Shown here one piece after another: positions 1 through 8,448 of a stretch of DNA of 64,000 nucleotides. Position numbers and translations under genes: made by a program. Position 1 is the stretch's first letter. The number at the start of each line of letters is the position of its first letter. The notes under the pieces are model-generated. The model was given only the letters and a program-made list of their open reading frames with translations. It was not told the DNA's origin and searched no databases. This stretch comes from Patiriisocius sp047731265 (GTDB lineage Bacteria > Bacteroidota > Bacteroidia > Flavobacteriales > Flavobacteriaceae): NCBI RefSeq assembly GCF_047731265.1, contig NZ_CP159835.1:558001-622000 (forward strand), given 5' to 3'.

Positions 1-152
1 CTAAAAACGCTATCATTTCACAATTTAAAGCGGATGACATGGCACAAGGGCTAGTCGACGGAATTTTAATAGCCGGCAAACAACTTAAGAAACATTTTCC
101 AAGAGCTAAGGACGATGTTAATGAGTTGGGAGATACTATTTCAGTCGGTTGA
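1..152 (+). CDS. TPM-domain protein, C-terminal fragment (cut by window edge)
   Basis: Reading frame 3 is open from the first base to a TGA at 150-152, giving about 49 residues ending in DDVNELGDTISVG. The stretch GLVDGILIAGKQLKKHFP resembles the end of the short (~145 aa) TPM-domain proteins that in Bacteroidota usually sit between lemA and a longer TPM protein with a signal peptide. The next gene downstream is such a long TPM protein, which supports the call. The 5' part lies outside the window. Family assignment is from memory of the motif; the biochemical role of the family is not settled. Confidence 0.65.
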   Translation, partial: KNAIISQFKADDMAQGLVDGILIAGKQLKKHFPRAKDDVNELGDTISVG

Positions 153-160
153 AAAAGTGA

Positions 161-186
161 GCATTAGCATTAGCATTAGCATTAGC
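161..186. repeat. Hexamer tandem repeat (ATTAGC, about four units)
   Basis: Four consecutive ATTAGC units lie between the stop of the first TPM gene and the TTG start of the second. It is a simple-sequence tract in the short spacer of a probable operon. A change in unit number would alter spacing but no reading frame. Confidence 0.8.
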
Positions 187-200
187 AAAATTATTTTTTT

Positions 201-1001
201 TTGAAAACACAGACACATTTTTATTCGTTTTTTATTTTCCTAGCATTCTCCTTTTTTGCGATGGGTATCGCTAATGCACAGTATGACATTCCTGAAGTGC
301 CTAAAGAGCAGACTTCGGTTTATGACGATGTTGATTTGCTTACTCTTTCGCAAAAAAACGCATTGGAATCAAAGCTAATCCGCTATGCAGATTCTACTTC
401 CACACAAATAGTAGTTGCTATTATTAGCAGTACCAAAGGAGAAGATATTTCTTTTCTTGGAGCAAAATGGGGTCAAAAATGGGGAATAGGCCAAGCAGAT
501 GAAGACAACGGGATTTTGATCCTACTGGCAAAAGACGATCGTAAAATAGACATCAATACAGGGTATGGCATTGAGTATCGCATTTCTGATCGGGATGCGG
601 AACGAATTATAAACCGAGTTATAATACCGGAGTTTAAGTCGGGAGACTTTTATGGTGGATTAGATGCAGGGGCAGATGCTATTTTTGCCGCTCTCAACGG
701 CGAGTTTAATGAAGACCGAGATTTTAGCAAAAAAAATGGCAGCATAATGCCTTTTATACTATTCTTCATTTTTATCATCATTATCATTTCCCTGACTTCA
801 AAGAAAAATGGTCGTGGCGGAAAAGGTGGCGGCCCTAGGAGTGCCGGGTCTAGTTTGTTAAACATAATCATCCTATCCAGTATGGGGCGCACCGGCGGCT
901 TTGGCGGCGGCGGCTTTGGAGGAGGTTCTTCTGGCGGTGGCTTTGGTGGCGGCTTTGGCGGTGGTGGCTTTGGAGGTGGTGGTGCTTCTGGAGGATGGTA
1001 A
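201..1001 (+). CDS. TPM-domain (YgcG-like) exported membrane protein with Gly-rich tail
   Basis: 266 residues. An N-terminal signal peptide (hydrophobic stretch FFIFLAFSFFAMGIANA, likely cleaved near residue 26) is followed by a TPM domain (about residues 34-170, with the DISFLGAKWGQKWGIG and IDINTGYGIEYRISD stretches), a membrane span (about 182-200) and a low-complexity tail of GFGGG units ending in GASGGW, typical of YgcG-like proteins. The start is TTG at 201: the same frame has a stop just upstream at 183-185, and the next ATG (260) would remove most of the signal peptide. It probably forms an operon with the short TPM gene before it. The domain probably faces the periplasm. Its role is poorly known; TPM domains have been linked to phosphatase activity and photosystem repair in other organisms. 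Confidence 0.85.
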   Translation: MKTQTHFYSFFIFLAFSFFAMGIANAQYDIPEVPKEQTSVYDDVDLLTLSQKNALESKLIRYADSTSTQIVVAIISSTKGEDISFLGAKWGQKWGIGQADEDNGILILLAKDDRKIDINTGYGIEYRISDRDAERIINRVIIPEFKSGDFYGGLDAGADAIFAALNGEFNEDRDFSKKNGSIMPFILFFIFIIIIISLTSKKNGRGGKGGGPRSAGSSLLNIIILSSMGRTGGFGGGGFGGGSSGGGFGGGFGGGGFGGGGASGGW

Positions 1002-1117
1002 ATAAGTAGTTGCAGTGTTTATTTGAATGCGCCACCTTAAATTGGCTCCTATCTATATCTTATTTAGCAGCAATTAAATTCAGTAAAAACAAAAAGAAGC
1101 TCTTATAATCTATTAAA

Positions 1118-2422
1118 TTACTTCTTCCTAATAAAAACAGTTACGGGAACCCCGTGAAAATCAAATTTATTACGCAATTGGTTTTCTAAAAATCGTTTGT
1201 ACGGTTCTTTTACGTACTGTGGGAGATTCGCGAAAAATGCAAAACTTGGCCACTCTGTAGGCAATTGTGTAATGTACTTAATTTTTACATATTTACCTTT
1301 ATGCTGCGGCGGAGGTGTTGCTTGTATGATAGGCAACATAGTGTCGTTAACCAAACTCGTCTTAATTTTCTTTGTTCGGTTTTTATAAACTTCAACTGCT
1401 GTTTCAATTGCTTTGTAAATACGTTGTTTATTCAATACCGAAATAAAAACAATAGGCACATCTGTATAAGGTTCGCATTGCTTTTTGATATATTTCTCAA
1501 ACTCCTTTACACTGTGGTTATCTTTGTCTTCAATTAAATCCCATTTATTTGCTAGAATCACAACGCCCTTGTTGTTTCTATGCGCTAACCAAAATATATT
1601 TTGCACCTGCCCATCAAATCCCCTAGAGGCATCAAAAACGAGAATAATCACATCGCAATGTTCAATAGCACGAACACTTCGCATTACTGAATAGAATTCT
1701 AAATCTTCTTTAACCTTGCTTTTCTTTCTGATTCCTGCCGTATCCACTAAGTTAAATTCAAAACCGAATCTGTTATACCTAGTATCGATGCTATCTCTGG
1801 TAGTTCCTGCTATGTCTGTAACGATGTATCTATTTTCACCAATTAATGCATTTATAAAAGAAGACTTACCTGCGTTAGGTCTTCCCACCACTGCAAAGCG
1901 AGGCAATGTTTCTTCTTCTCTTTCTTCTTGCTCTGGGAGTGCTTTTACTAGGTCGTCTAACAAGTCTCCACTTCCACTTCCGTTTATTGCCGAGATGGTG
2001 TAAAACCGCTCAAAGCCCAAAGAATAAAATTCTACGGCGTCTTGGGTACGTTTCGAGTTATCCACTTTATTAACGGCTAAAAAAACTGGCTTTCTACTTT
2101 TGCGAAGCAATAACGCTACTTCCTCATCCATACCAGTAACACCATGTTCTACATCTACGATAAATATGATTGCATCTGCCTCGTCGATAGCAAGCTCTAC
2201 TTGCTTATCTATTTCGGCTTCAAAAACATCATCGCTTCCCTTTACATATCCTCCAGTATCAATCAAAGAAAACTCTTTACCGTTCCAATCACTTTTTCCA
2301 TAGTGTCGGTCGCGAGTTACACCGCTAACTGCGTCTACAATCGCTTCACGGCGCTGTATTAATCGATTAAAAAAGGTTGATTTTCCTACATTAGGTCTTC
2401 CTACAATGGCTACAATACTCAT
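1118..2422 (-). CDS. der: Ribosome-associated GTPase Der (EngA)
   Basis: 434 residues, normal length for Der. There are two tandem GTPase domains. The first has the P-loop GRPNVGKST at residues 8-16, a DTGG switch and NKVD; the second has GRPNAGKSS near residue 180, DTAGIRKK and NKWDLI. A KH-like domain follows (about 350-434, ending in GVPVTVFIRKK). Der acts in late assembly of the 50S ribosomal subunit. ATG start at 2422 with a TACCTTTG -7 box 25 bp upstream. The neighbouring era gene is another ribosome-assembly GTPase on the same strand, but a ~550-bp spacer and a different gene separate them, so a single transcript is unlikely. Confidence 0.97.
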   Translation of the reverse strand: MSIVAIVGRPNVGKSTFFNRLIQRREAIVDAVSGVTRDRHYGKSDWNGKEFSLIDTGGYVKGSDDVFEAEIDKQVELAIDEADAIIFIVDVEHGVTGMDEEVALLLRKSRKPVFLAVNKVDNSKRTQDAVEFYSLGFERFYTISAINGSGSGDLLDDLVKALPEQEEREEETLPRFAVVGRPNAGKSSFINALIGENRYIVTDIAGTTRDSIDTRYNRFGFEFNLVDTAGIRKKSKVKEDLEFYSVMRSVRAIEHCDVIILVFDASRGFDGQVQNIFWLAHRNNKGVVILANKWDLIEDKDNHSVKEFEKYIKKQCEPYTDVPIVFISVLNKQRIYKAIETAVEVYKNRTKKIKTSLVNDTMLPIIQATPPPQHKGKYVKIKYITQLPTEWPSFAFFANLPQYVKEPYKRFLENQLRNKFDFHGVPVTVFIRKK

Positions 2423-2447
2423 ATCCTATAAAATAAAAAATAATTGG

Positions 2448-2455
2448 CAAAGGTA
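2448..2455 (-). promoter_or_regulatory. Probable der promoter, -7 box TACCTTTG
   Basis: On the minus strand TACCTTTG matches the Bacteroidota -7 consensus TAnnTTTG exactly and lies 25 bp before the der ATG. No well-spaced TTG -33 box is visible (one TTG lies only 12 bp upstream). Confidence 0.5.
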
Positions 2456-2973
2456 TCGCTTTAAATTCAAGAAAAAATGGTAATTTTCTATGACTTTTAT
2501 AAACTATCTATTAAATTAGGTGAAGAAATAGTTTTAAGGCCTCGTTTTACGAAACAAGTATCAAAAAGCCACTCGGAAATATTTCCCGCTTTTAAAAATA
2601 TTAAAGCAAAGAACAAAGAGACGGTGGTTTCCATTTCTGAAAAACATGTCTTTTTAAAAACCCCTGCACATTCACAGCATTTTTGATCACCTCAATTGGA
2701 TTTAGAATTCATTGAGCAAGATGAGAAAACAATTACTTTAAAAGAGCTGTTTGGCCCTAAACCTAGCGTTTGGCAATTTAGACATATACCAAGGCGCCGC
2801 TGGACAAACCTTTTGTCGCACAATTATTTGGGTTGTTATTTATTTTGCCCTAGTCTATCAAAGCGGTCAGGTAAAAAAGAAATGCACAAACTGTATTATT
2901 TTACGCAAAGAGCCTTAAATATCTCAAGAAACACAATCTATTAAAATTCTTACAAAGGCAGTATAAATAGTAC
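2456..2973. other. Spacer with decayed coding-like sequence, no recognisable gene
   Basis: About 520 bp between der and the M90 peptidase. Two short plus-strand frames (2477-2686 and 2696-2944) exist but neither resembles a known family. The second begins with a plausible acidic stretch (LEFIEQDEKTITLKELFGPK) and then turns into an Arg-rich, unlikely sequence, while another frame gives a hydrophobic stretch (IIWVVIYFALVYQSG). This is what a frameshifted, decaying gene would look like. I cannot name its origin. Confidence 0.35.
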
Positions 2974-3753
2974 TTATCGCACCGCTGGATCTTGTTGAAA
3001 ACACAACCTCAGCATCTCGTAGAGTTCAGGATGTTTTCGCTTAAACAAGTCCGGACGCTCAAAGAAATATTCACTGGCTACCGCAAAGAATTCGGCCTGT
3101 TTTGTCCCACCATATTTACGAATATCACTGTCATTATTATTGATTGCTTCCATCTCCTCGTACATCAAATTAATCCAAGGCAAAATATGTTCTTGCCCTA
3201 AAAATCGTTCGGGAATACCATCTGTATTACCATCAATTTTATCTAAAAGATGTACAAATTCATGAACGGGTGTATTGTGCTTGTCTGTTTTATTTGAAAA
3301 AGCGCGGTGAAGTGATGTTTTTGAAAGGATCATTTGTTTTTCAAAGCGACCTGTTCCTACCAAACCCGAAATAACCCTTCCTTCGTTTTCTGCATTAAAT
3401 TGAAGATCTTGGTTAAAATTATCTGGATAAATAAGAATTCCACTAAGATTATTGTAACGCCAATTACCAAATCCAAAAACAGGAATAACAGCACTTGCAG
3501 CCAGTAGCATTTTATCTTCTTCGGTAATTTTGGTTTGCACCCCTTCTATGGATACTTCAGCAAGAAAACGCATCATTCTAGACTTAAAGTTTTCTTTTTC
3601 TTTAACAGAAAGTTTTTGATAAAACAATACGCGTTTTTCCAAAGCTTTTTCCCAAGAGATAGGAAATGGCCGGATTGGCTTTCGTTTTAATGTGCTAAAT
3701 GCGAAGATTGTAAAAACAACCAATAAGCCAAAAAGCACTAAAAATAATGTCAT
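2974..3753 (-). CDS. M90-family (MtfA-like) zinc metallopeptidase, membrane-anchored
   Basis: 259 residues. An N-terminal membrane anchor (residues 1-20, LFLVLFGLLVVFTIFAF) is followed by an MtfA-like domain. The zinc site is the HEFVHLLD motif at 164-171: two His ligands around the catalytic Glu, with the following Asp typical of M90 peptidases. E. coli MtfA is a cytosolic peptidase regulating the Mlc repressor; this homologue differs by its N-terminal anchor, so its target is probably different and unknown. The ATG at 3753 lies 2 bp after the era stop codon, so the two genes are very likely co-transcribed. Confidence 0.85.
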   Translation of the reverse strand: MTLFLVLFGLLVVFTIFAFSTLKRKPIRPFPISWEKALEKRVLFYQKLSVKEKENFKSRMMRFLAEVSIEGVQTKITEEDKMLLAASAVIPVFGFGNWRYNNLSGILIYPDNFNQDLQFNAENEGRVISGLVGTGRFEKQMILSKTSLHRAFSNKTDKHNTPVHEFVHLLDKIDGNTDGIPERFLGQEHILPWINLMYEEMEAINNNDSDIRKYGGTKQAEFFAVASEYFFERPDLFKRKHPELYEMLRLCFQQDPAVR

Positions 3754-3755
3754 TC

Positions 3756-4649
3756 CTATCCGTTATTATAACCGAATCTGCGCAATTGCCTTGAATTACT
3801 ACGCCAGTTTTTATTAACTTTTACATAGGTTTCTAGGTGAATTTGTTTTCCGAAGAACTTCTCTAAATCCTTTCTAGACTCCATACCCACACGCTTTAAT
3901 GATGCACCTTTATGCCCAATGATAATTCCTTTTTGCGAGTCTCTTTCTACCATAATTACTGCACGAATGCGAATGATATTTTCGTCCTCAAAAAATTCTT
4001 CGGTTTCAATTTCTACAGAATACGGAATCTCCTTTTTGTAATGCATCAATATTTTCTCGCGAATAGTTTCATTCACAAAAAACCGCTCTGGCTTATCTGT
4101 TAATTGGTCTTTAGGGTAGAATGCTGGGGATGCTGGGAGAAGCTCTATGATGCGCTTAAAAACTTCAGTAACGCCAAAATTTTCTAATGCAGAGATGGCG
4201 AAAATCTCCGCATTTGGCACTTTTTCTTGCCATAATTCCATCGCTTCTTTCAGTAATAATTCGTTCCCTTTGTCAATTTTATTAATGAGCAAAAGAACGG
4301 GGGTTTTGCTGGATGTTATTTTGTTGAAAAATGCTTCATCTTTTAACTCTTTTTCACCCAATTCCACAATATAAAGCAACACATCTGCATCTTCAAAAGC
4401 CGACTTTACAAAATCCATCATGCTTTCTTGTAACTGATACGCCGGTTTTATAATTCCAGGGGTATCACTTAACAATACCTGAAAATTATCTCCATTTACA
4501 ATTCCTAAAATACGGTGGCGTGTGGTTTGTGCTTTTGAAGTAATAATAGACAGTCGCTCCCCCACAAAGGCATTCATAAGCGTACTTTTTCCTACATTAG
4601 GGTTCCCTATAATATTTACAAATCCGGCTTTATGTGGAGTTTCTGTCAT
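3756..4649 (-). CDS. era: GTPase Era
   Basis: 297 residues from the ATG at 4649 (MTETPHKAG). A TTG 15 bp further upstream is in frame, but the promoter-like box overlaps it, so the ATG is preferred. The P-loop GNPNVGKST spans residues 15-23, then DTPGI and the NKID specificity motif, and a C-terminal KH domain with the GHKGASLKRVG loop that binds the 3' end of 16S rRNA. Era works in 30S subunit maturation and cell-cycle control. It is followed at 2 bp by the M90 peptidase. Confidence 0.97.
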   Translation of the reverse strand: MTETPHKAGFVNIIGNPNVGKSTLMNAFVGERLSIITSKAQTTRHRILGIVNGDNFQVLLSDTPGIIKPAYQLQESMMDFVKSAFEDADVLLYIVELGEKELKDEAFFNKITSSKTPVLLLINKIDKGNELLLKEAMELWQEKVPNAEIFAISALENFGVTEVFKRIIELLPASPAFYPKDQLTDKPERFFVNETIREKILMHYKKEIPYSVEIETEEFFEDENIIRIRAVIMVERDSQKGIIIGHKGASLKRVGMESRKDLEKFFGKQIHLETYVKVNKNWRSNSRQLRRFGYNNG

Positions 4650-4653
4650 ACTG

Positions 4654-4661
4654 CAAAGATA
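4654..4661 (-). promoter_or_regulatory. Probable era promoter, -7 box TATCTTTG
   Basis: TATCTTTG on the minus strand is a perfect TAnnTTTG match. Only four bases (CAGT) separate it from the era ATG, so transcription would start at or next to the start codon and the message would be leaderless or nearly so. No convincing -33 TTG is visible. Confidence 0.45.
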
Positions 4662-4722
4662 CAACGAATGAAATCGAAATCGAAACCGAAAAATGAAACC
4701 AAAAATTCAGAATTCAGAATTA

Positions 4723-5739
4723 TTAATTCCTCATTTTCTGCTCCCATTTCCAAGCAGATTCAAGTGCTTCTTCTAATGTAAAAATAGACTTCCATCCTAA
4801 AAATTCATTCGCTTTTGCCGTATCTGCATACGCTTCGACAACATCCCCTGCTCTTCTTTCTACCATTTTATAATTCAGTTTTTGACGGCTTACTTTTTCA
4901 AAAGCATTAATAACTTCTAGTACCGAAGATCCTTTTCCTGTGCCTATATTAAAATAATCATAAATGGGCCCTTGCGCTTCATTGATCAATTTTTTGAGTG
5001 CCGTTACGTGTGCCTTTGCAAGATCAACAACATGAATATAATCCCGAATTGCAGTGCCATCTAATGTGGGATAATCTCCTCCAAAAACCGAAAGGTGTTC
5101 TCGAATCCCCATTGCTGTTTGCGTTATGTATGGTACTAAATTTTGTGGGACCCCTAATGGCAACTCTCCAATTTTAAATGAATCGTGTGCTCCTATTGGA
5201 TTAAAATATCGCAAGGCAATTGCCTTTAGACTTGACGATGTGCGACATACATCTTGGATAATTTCTTCGCCAATTTGTTTTGTGTTTCCGTAAGGAGACA
5301 TTGCTTTTTGAACCGGTGCATTTTCAGTTATTGGCATTGTATGTGCTTGACCATAGACGGTGCAACTAGAACTAAAAATAAATTTGGCGGAATCTTTTTT
5401 CTGTAATTCCTGTAAAATATAGACAAGTGTATTTAAGTTGTTTTCATAATACAACAGGGGGTTTTTAACACTCTCCCCAACGGCTTTTGAAGCAGCAAAA
5501 TGAATCACACCCGTAATATCAGCATTCCGTTCAAAAAACGAAACTACCGAAACTTTATCTCTGAGGTCTAATTTTTCAAAAACAGGTTTTTTATCTGTGA
5601 TAGCGGTGATTCCATCTAGAACACTTATGTCTGTATTACTTAAATTATCAATAATAACAACCTCAAAACCTTCCTGTTGTAATTCTACAACTACATGGGA
5701 ACCAATAAAACCTAAACCTCCTGTGACTAATATTTTCAT
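4723..5739 (-). CDS. galE: UDP-glucose 4-epimerase
   Basis: 338 residues, the usual GalE length. The N-terminal Rossmann NAD motif is GGLGFIGSH (about residues 7-15), the catalytic Ser-Tyr-Lys set lies in SSCTVYG and SPYGNTK, and the LRYFNPIGAH segment is typical of GalE. It interconverts UDP-glucose and UDP-galactose for envelope polysaccharide and galactose metabolism in the cytosol. ATG at 5739; a TATATTTG -7 box lies about 50 bp upstream. It appears to be monocistronic. Confidence 0.95.
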   Translation of the reverse strand: MKILVTGGLGFIGSHVVVELQQEGFEVVIIDNLSNTDISVLDGITAITDKKPVFEKLDLRDKVSVVSFFERNADITGVIHFAASKAVGESVKNPLLYYENNLNTLVYILQELQKKDSAKFIFSSSCTVYGQAHTMPITENAPVQKAMSPYGNTKQIGEEIIQDVCRTSSSLKAIALRYFNPIGAHDSFKIGELPLGVPQNLVPYITQTAMGIREHLSVFGGDYPTLDGTAIRDYIHVVDLAKAHVTALKKLINEAQGPIYDYFNIGTGKGSSVLEVINAFEKVSRQKLNYKMVERRAGDVVEAYADTAKANEFLGWKSIFTLEEALESAWKWEQKMRN

Positions 5740-5788
5740 AATATGATACCCCTCTAAAGAATTTCTTTAAGTTAAATAATTTCTAAAA

Positions 5789-5796
5789 CAAATATA
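5789..5796 (-). promoter_or_regulatory. Possible galE promoter, -7 box TATATTTG
   Basis: Perfect TAnnTTTG match on the minus strand 49 bp upstream of the galE ATG. No -33 TTG at the usual distance was found. Confidence 0.4.
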
Positions 5797-6177
5797 ACGG
5801 AATCCCTTAGTTCATATTGAAGGTACTTGTATATAATATTTGACACAGACAAATTGCTAAAATAAAAAGCGCCTTTTTCGTAACTTAAGAATATAAAGTG
5901 ATTTACTAAGCTTTGGTTCAATCGAATTACAGATTTAGCGATTTTCAATCACATATTTTACCCATAGTTCTGCGCAAATTTACCTGCACAGCTCCCTAAA
6001 ATCAATTGTTTAAATCGGATTAAAAACCTGTACTATAATTGATTGCAAATTGTATTGCATACACTATAAATATAGCGGCGTTTCTTTAAGCAAGAACCGT
6101 TGCATTACTATAAAACAAGGAGTAGCACACATTACTTTTTAGGGAGTTTAAGAATATATCCTGCATAAAGAAGAAAT
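5797..6177. other. AT-rich spacer between galE and the class-V aminotransferase
   Basis: About 380 bp with no open frame of note, no recognisable RNA and no strong hairpin. Apart from the galE promoter region nothing can be assigned. Confidence 0.5.
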
Positions 6178-7257
6178 TCACTTTTTAGAAAGAGTGTGTA
6201 CTAAGGCGTCCACATCCTCCAACTCATTATAATAATGAAAACTCACCCGTATACCGCCACCGCGTGGGGAACAAATAATAGTATTTGCAGCCAACTTTTT
6301 AAACAGTTCCATATCACCCTTTAAATTAAAAATAGAAGAATGAATTTTTCGATTTTTTGTAGTCTTATCAAGTAATCCAAGTTCAATAAAATGTCCTTTC
6401 GCATACGCGGAAATGTCTTTTATTTTAGCACTTATTTTTTCAACCGAAACTTTTTCGGCTTGCAAAATGGCTTGATGCAACGAACCATAATTAAAAGTAT
6501 CCTGATGACCCGGTTCAAAATGTTTTATAAAAGTAGTTTCTTCGGCTTTACTGTCAAAAGTATCGGCAGAATTAAAACCAATCATTGAAGGGTAAACCTT
6601 GGCTTGTGCATCCTTTTTTACTAGCATAATTCCGTTTCCAAAACCTGCTAACATCCATTTATAGCAGCTCCCACCCATAACATCAAGACCACTTTCAGAA
6701 AAATTAAATTGCTCTGTACCTAAATACTGCGTCGCATCTGCCATAAGCAGTACGTTGGGATATTTTTCTTTTAAATGTTTAATAAAACTCAAATCAATCT
6801 TAACACCACTAAGCCATTGCACCAGACTAAAAACAAAGACATCTGGGCAGTATTTTTCAAAAGCGGCACTAATAGTATCTTCTAAATGTTCATTAATTTC
6901 TGCGTAGCAAACATTAAAATCACGTGTTTCAACGGGCCATAATAATGATGGATAATCATTTTTAAGCATTAAAACCTTTTGACCTTTTGGCAGTCCTTCT
7001 AGGATAATATTAAATCCAAAAGAAAAATTAGGCACCAGTGCAACCTCATCTAATTGCGCGTTGAAAAACCTAGCTACTGCAGCGCGGGTATCTTCAGGAA
7101 TTTGTTTTCTAAATTTAAAATCGACGCCGTTATTAATGAAATCTAAGTCGTGTTCTTTTCTCCATAAATACGTGGAACGTGACAATAACCCTGAACTGGC
7201 GGTATTGAGATAGGTTTGCCCTTGTAAGGCAGGAAACTCGTTTTTTAAATCTTGCAT
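6178..7257 (-). CDS. PLP-dependent class-V aminotransferase / cysteine desulfurase-like protein
   Basis: 359 residues. It begins with LKNEFPALQGQTYLNTASSG, the usual opening of fold-type I class-V enzymes. ADATQYLG supplies the PLP-binding Asp and GGSCYKWMLAGFGNG contains the Schiff-base Lys (about residue 200). The C-terminal SPRGGGIRVSFHYYN is typical of the selenocysteine lyase/isopenicillin N epimerase-like branch. No conserved active-site Cys loop of IscS/SufS type is visible, so the substrate is not predicted. ATG at 7257; divergent from the 2TM gene across an 82-bp intergenic region. Confidence 0.85.
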   Translation of the reverse strand: MQDLKNEFPALQGQTYLNTASSGLLSRSTYLWRKEHDLDFINNGVDFKFRKQIPEDTRAAVARFFNAQLDEVALVPNFSFGFNIILEGLPKGQKVLMLKNDYPSLLWPVETRDFNVCYAEINEHLEDTISAAFEKYCPDVFVFSLVQWLSGVKIDLSFIKHLKEKYPNVLLMADATQYLGTEQFNFSESGLDVMGGSCYKWMLAGFGNGIMLVKKDAQAKVYPSMIGFNSADTFDSKAEETTFIKHFEPGHQDTFNYGSLHQAILQAEKVSVEKISAKIKDISAYAKGHFIELGLLDKTTKNRKIHSSIFNLKGDMELFKKLAANTIICSPRGGGIRVSFHYYNELEDVDALVHTLSKK

Positions 7258-7339
7258 AATTTGGTTGTTCTAGCGCTAAAATTAGGTAAATTTACAGTAG
7301 TATTTTTAATGATTATACGAATTATTAAAACAACACTTT

Positions 7340-7816
7340 ATGTTTTCAAAAAAGAATAAAACCGAAAAATTAGACGCTGAATCTAGAGAGCAATACGAAT
7401 ATGCACGAGAACGCATTGCTAAAAAGAAAAACCTAATGAGACATTTTATTGTCTTTTTAGTTGGATCTGTTTTACTCGTTATTGTAAATGGAGTATTGGG
7501 ATTTGGTAAAGATTTTTTCATAAAAGACTGGTTTGTGTGGGCAATACTCCTCTGGACTTTTATCTTTATGATTCATCTTTTTAATGTATTTATAATGAAT
7601 ACATTTATGGGAAAAGAATGGGAAAACCAACAATTAGAAAGACTCAAAGCAAAACAGGAAGTTAGAATTGCTGAACTAAAGAAACAAGCATTACAAGAAG
7701 TAACAGTAAAAGAAAATAAAATTGCAAAAGAGCAAGAAGCATTGCATGAATTTTCAACACCTGAAGCAGAAGTAAAAAAAAACGATCCCAACAAACTTCC
7801 CCCAGAACAAGTATGA
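7340..7816 (+). CDS. 2TM-domain protein
   Basis: 158 residues. A charged N-terminus precedes two membrane spans (about 35-55, FIVFLVGSVLLVIVNGVLGF, and 62-88, WFVWAILLWTFIFMIHLFNV), then a charged, probably coiled-coil region rich in Lys, Glu and Gln (about 95-140). This is the 2TM domain arrangement common in Flavobacteriia, where it can be fused to LytTR-type regulators; here it stands alone. Its stop overlaps the folA start (ATGA at 7813-7816), so the two are translationally coupled. Function unknown. Confidence 0.85.
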   Translation: MFSKKNKTEKLDAESREQYEYARERIAKKKNLMRHFIVFLVGSVLLVIVNGVLGFGKDFFIKDWFVWAILLWTFIFMIHLFNVFIMNTFMGKEWENQQLERLKAKQEVRIAELKKQALQEVTVKENKIAKEQEALHEFSTPEAEVKKNDPNKLPPEQV

Positions 7817-8316
7817 TAACAATGATAGCGGCCGCAGGCAAAAACAACGAATTGGGAAAAGACAACGATCTTATCTGGCATTTACCTGATGATTTTAAAA
7901 GGTTTAAGAAACTAACTACGGGACATTATATAATTATGGGTCGTAAAACCTACGAGTCATTTCCAAAACCACTACCCAATCGCACACATATTATCATAAC
8001 GCGAAACAACGACTACAAACCCGCTTTACCAGAAGGAAGAGAAAAAGATGTGATCGTTGTAAATAGCATTGATGCTGCCTTATTAAAATCTGCTAGCGAT
8101 GAGCAACCTTTTATTATTGGCGGAGGAGAAATTTACAAGCTAGGAATGGATGTCGCAGATAAAATTGAACTTACCCGAGTTAAAGGTTCTTTTGAAGCCG
8201 ATACATTTTTTCCTAAAATAGACACTTCTCTTTGGGAGCTAATTAGTGAAGAAAAACAGGTAAAAGACGATAAACATCGGTACGCTTTCACATACGAAAC
8301 TTGGGTTCGCAAATAA
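7813..8316 (+). CDS. folA: Dihydrofolate reductase
   Basis: 167 residues, normal for a chromosomal DHFR. MITMIAAAGKNNELGKDNDL opens the fold, WHLPDDFKRFK holds the catalytic acidic residue, GRKTYESFPKPLPNR is the NADPH-binding region and IIGGGEIY the second glycine motif. It reduces dihydrofolate to tetrahydrofolate with NADPH for thymidylate, purine and methionine synthesis. The start overlaps the 2TM gene by four bases; a strong hairpin 55 bp after the stop ends the transcript. Confidence 0.97.
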   Translation: MITMIAAAGKNNELGKDNDLIWHLPDDFKRFKKLTTGHYIIMGRKTYESFPKPLPNRTHIIITRNNDYKPALPEGREKDVIVVNSIDAALLKSASDEQPFIIGGGEIYKLGMDVADKIELTRVKGSFEADTFFPKIDTSLWELISEEKQVKDDKHRYAFTYETWVRK

Positions 8317-8370
8317 TCCTCAATACTTTATTCAAACTATTTTAGTTAGTTCTCATAAATATTAATTAAT

Positions 8371-8412
8371 AATCCTCTTTTTAATTTCATTAAAAGAGGA
8401 TTTTCTATTTTT
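8371..8412 (+). terminator. Rho-independent terminator after folA
   Basis: AATCCTCTTTT at 8371-8381 pairs perfectly over 11 bp with AAAAGAGGATT at 8392-8402, followed by a T-rich tail. Confidence 0.75.
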
Positions 8413-8448
8413 ACAAACTAAACACAACCAATTAAAAATCAATAGGAG

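Noticed and set aside
1197..2362. Plus-strand frames inside der
   Set aside because: Antisense shadows of a clearly conserved gene.
2477..2944. Two plus-strand small frames after der as genes
   Set aside because: No motif or recognisable family and composition changes along the frames; kept only as possible decayed sequence.
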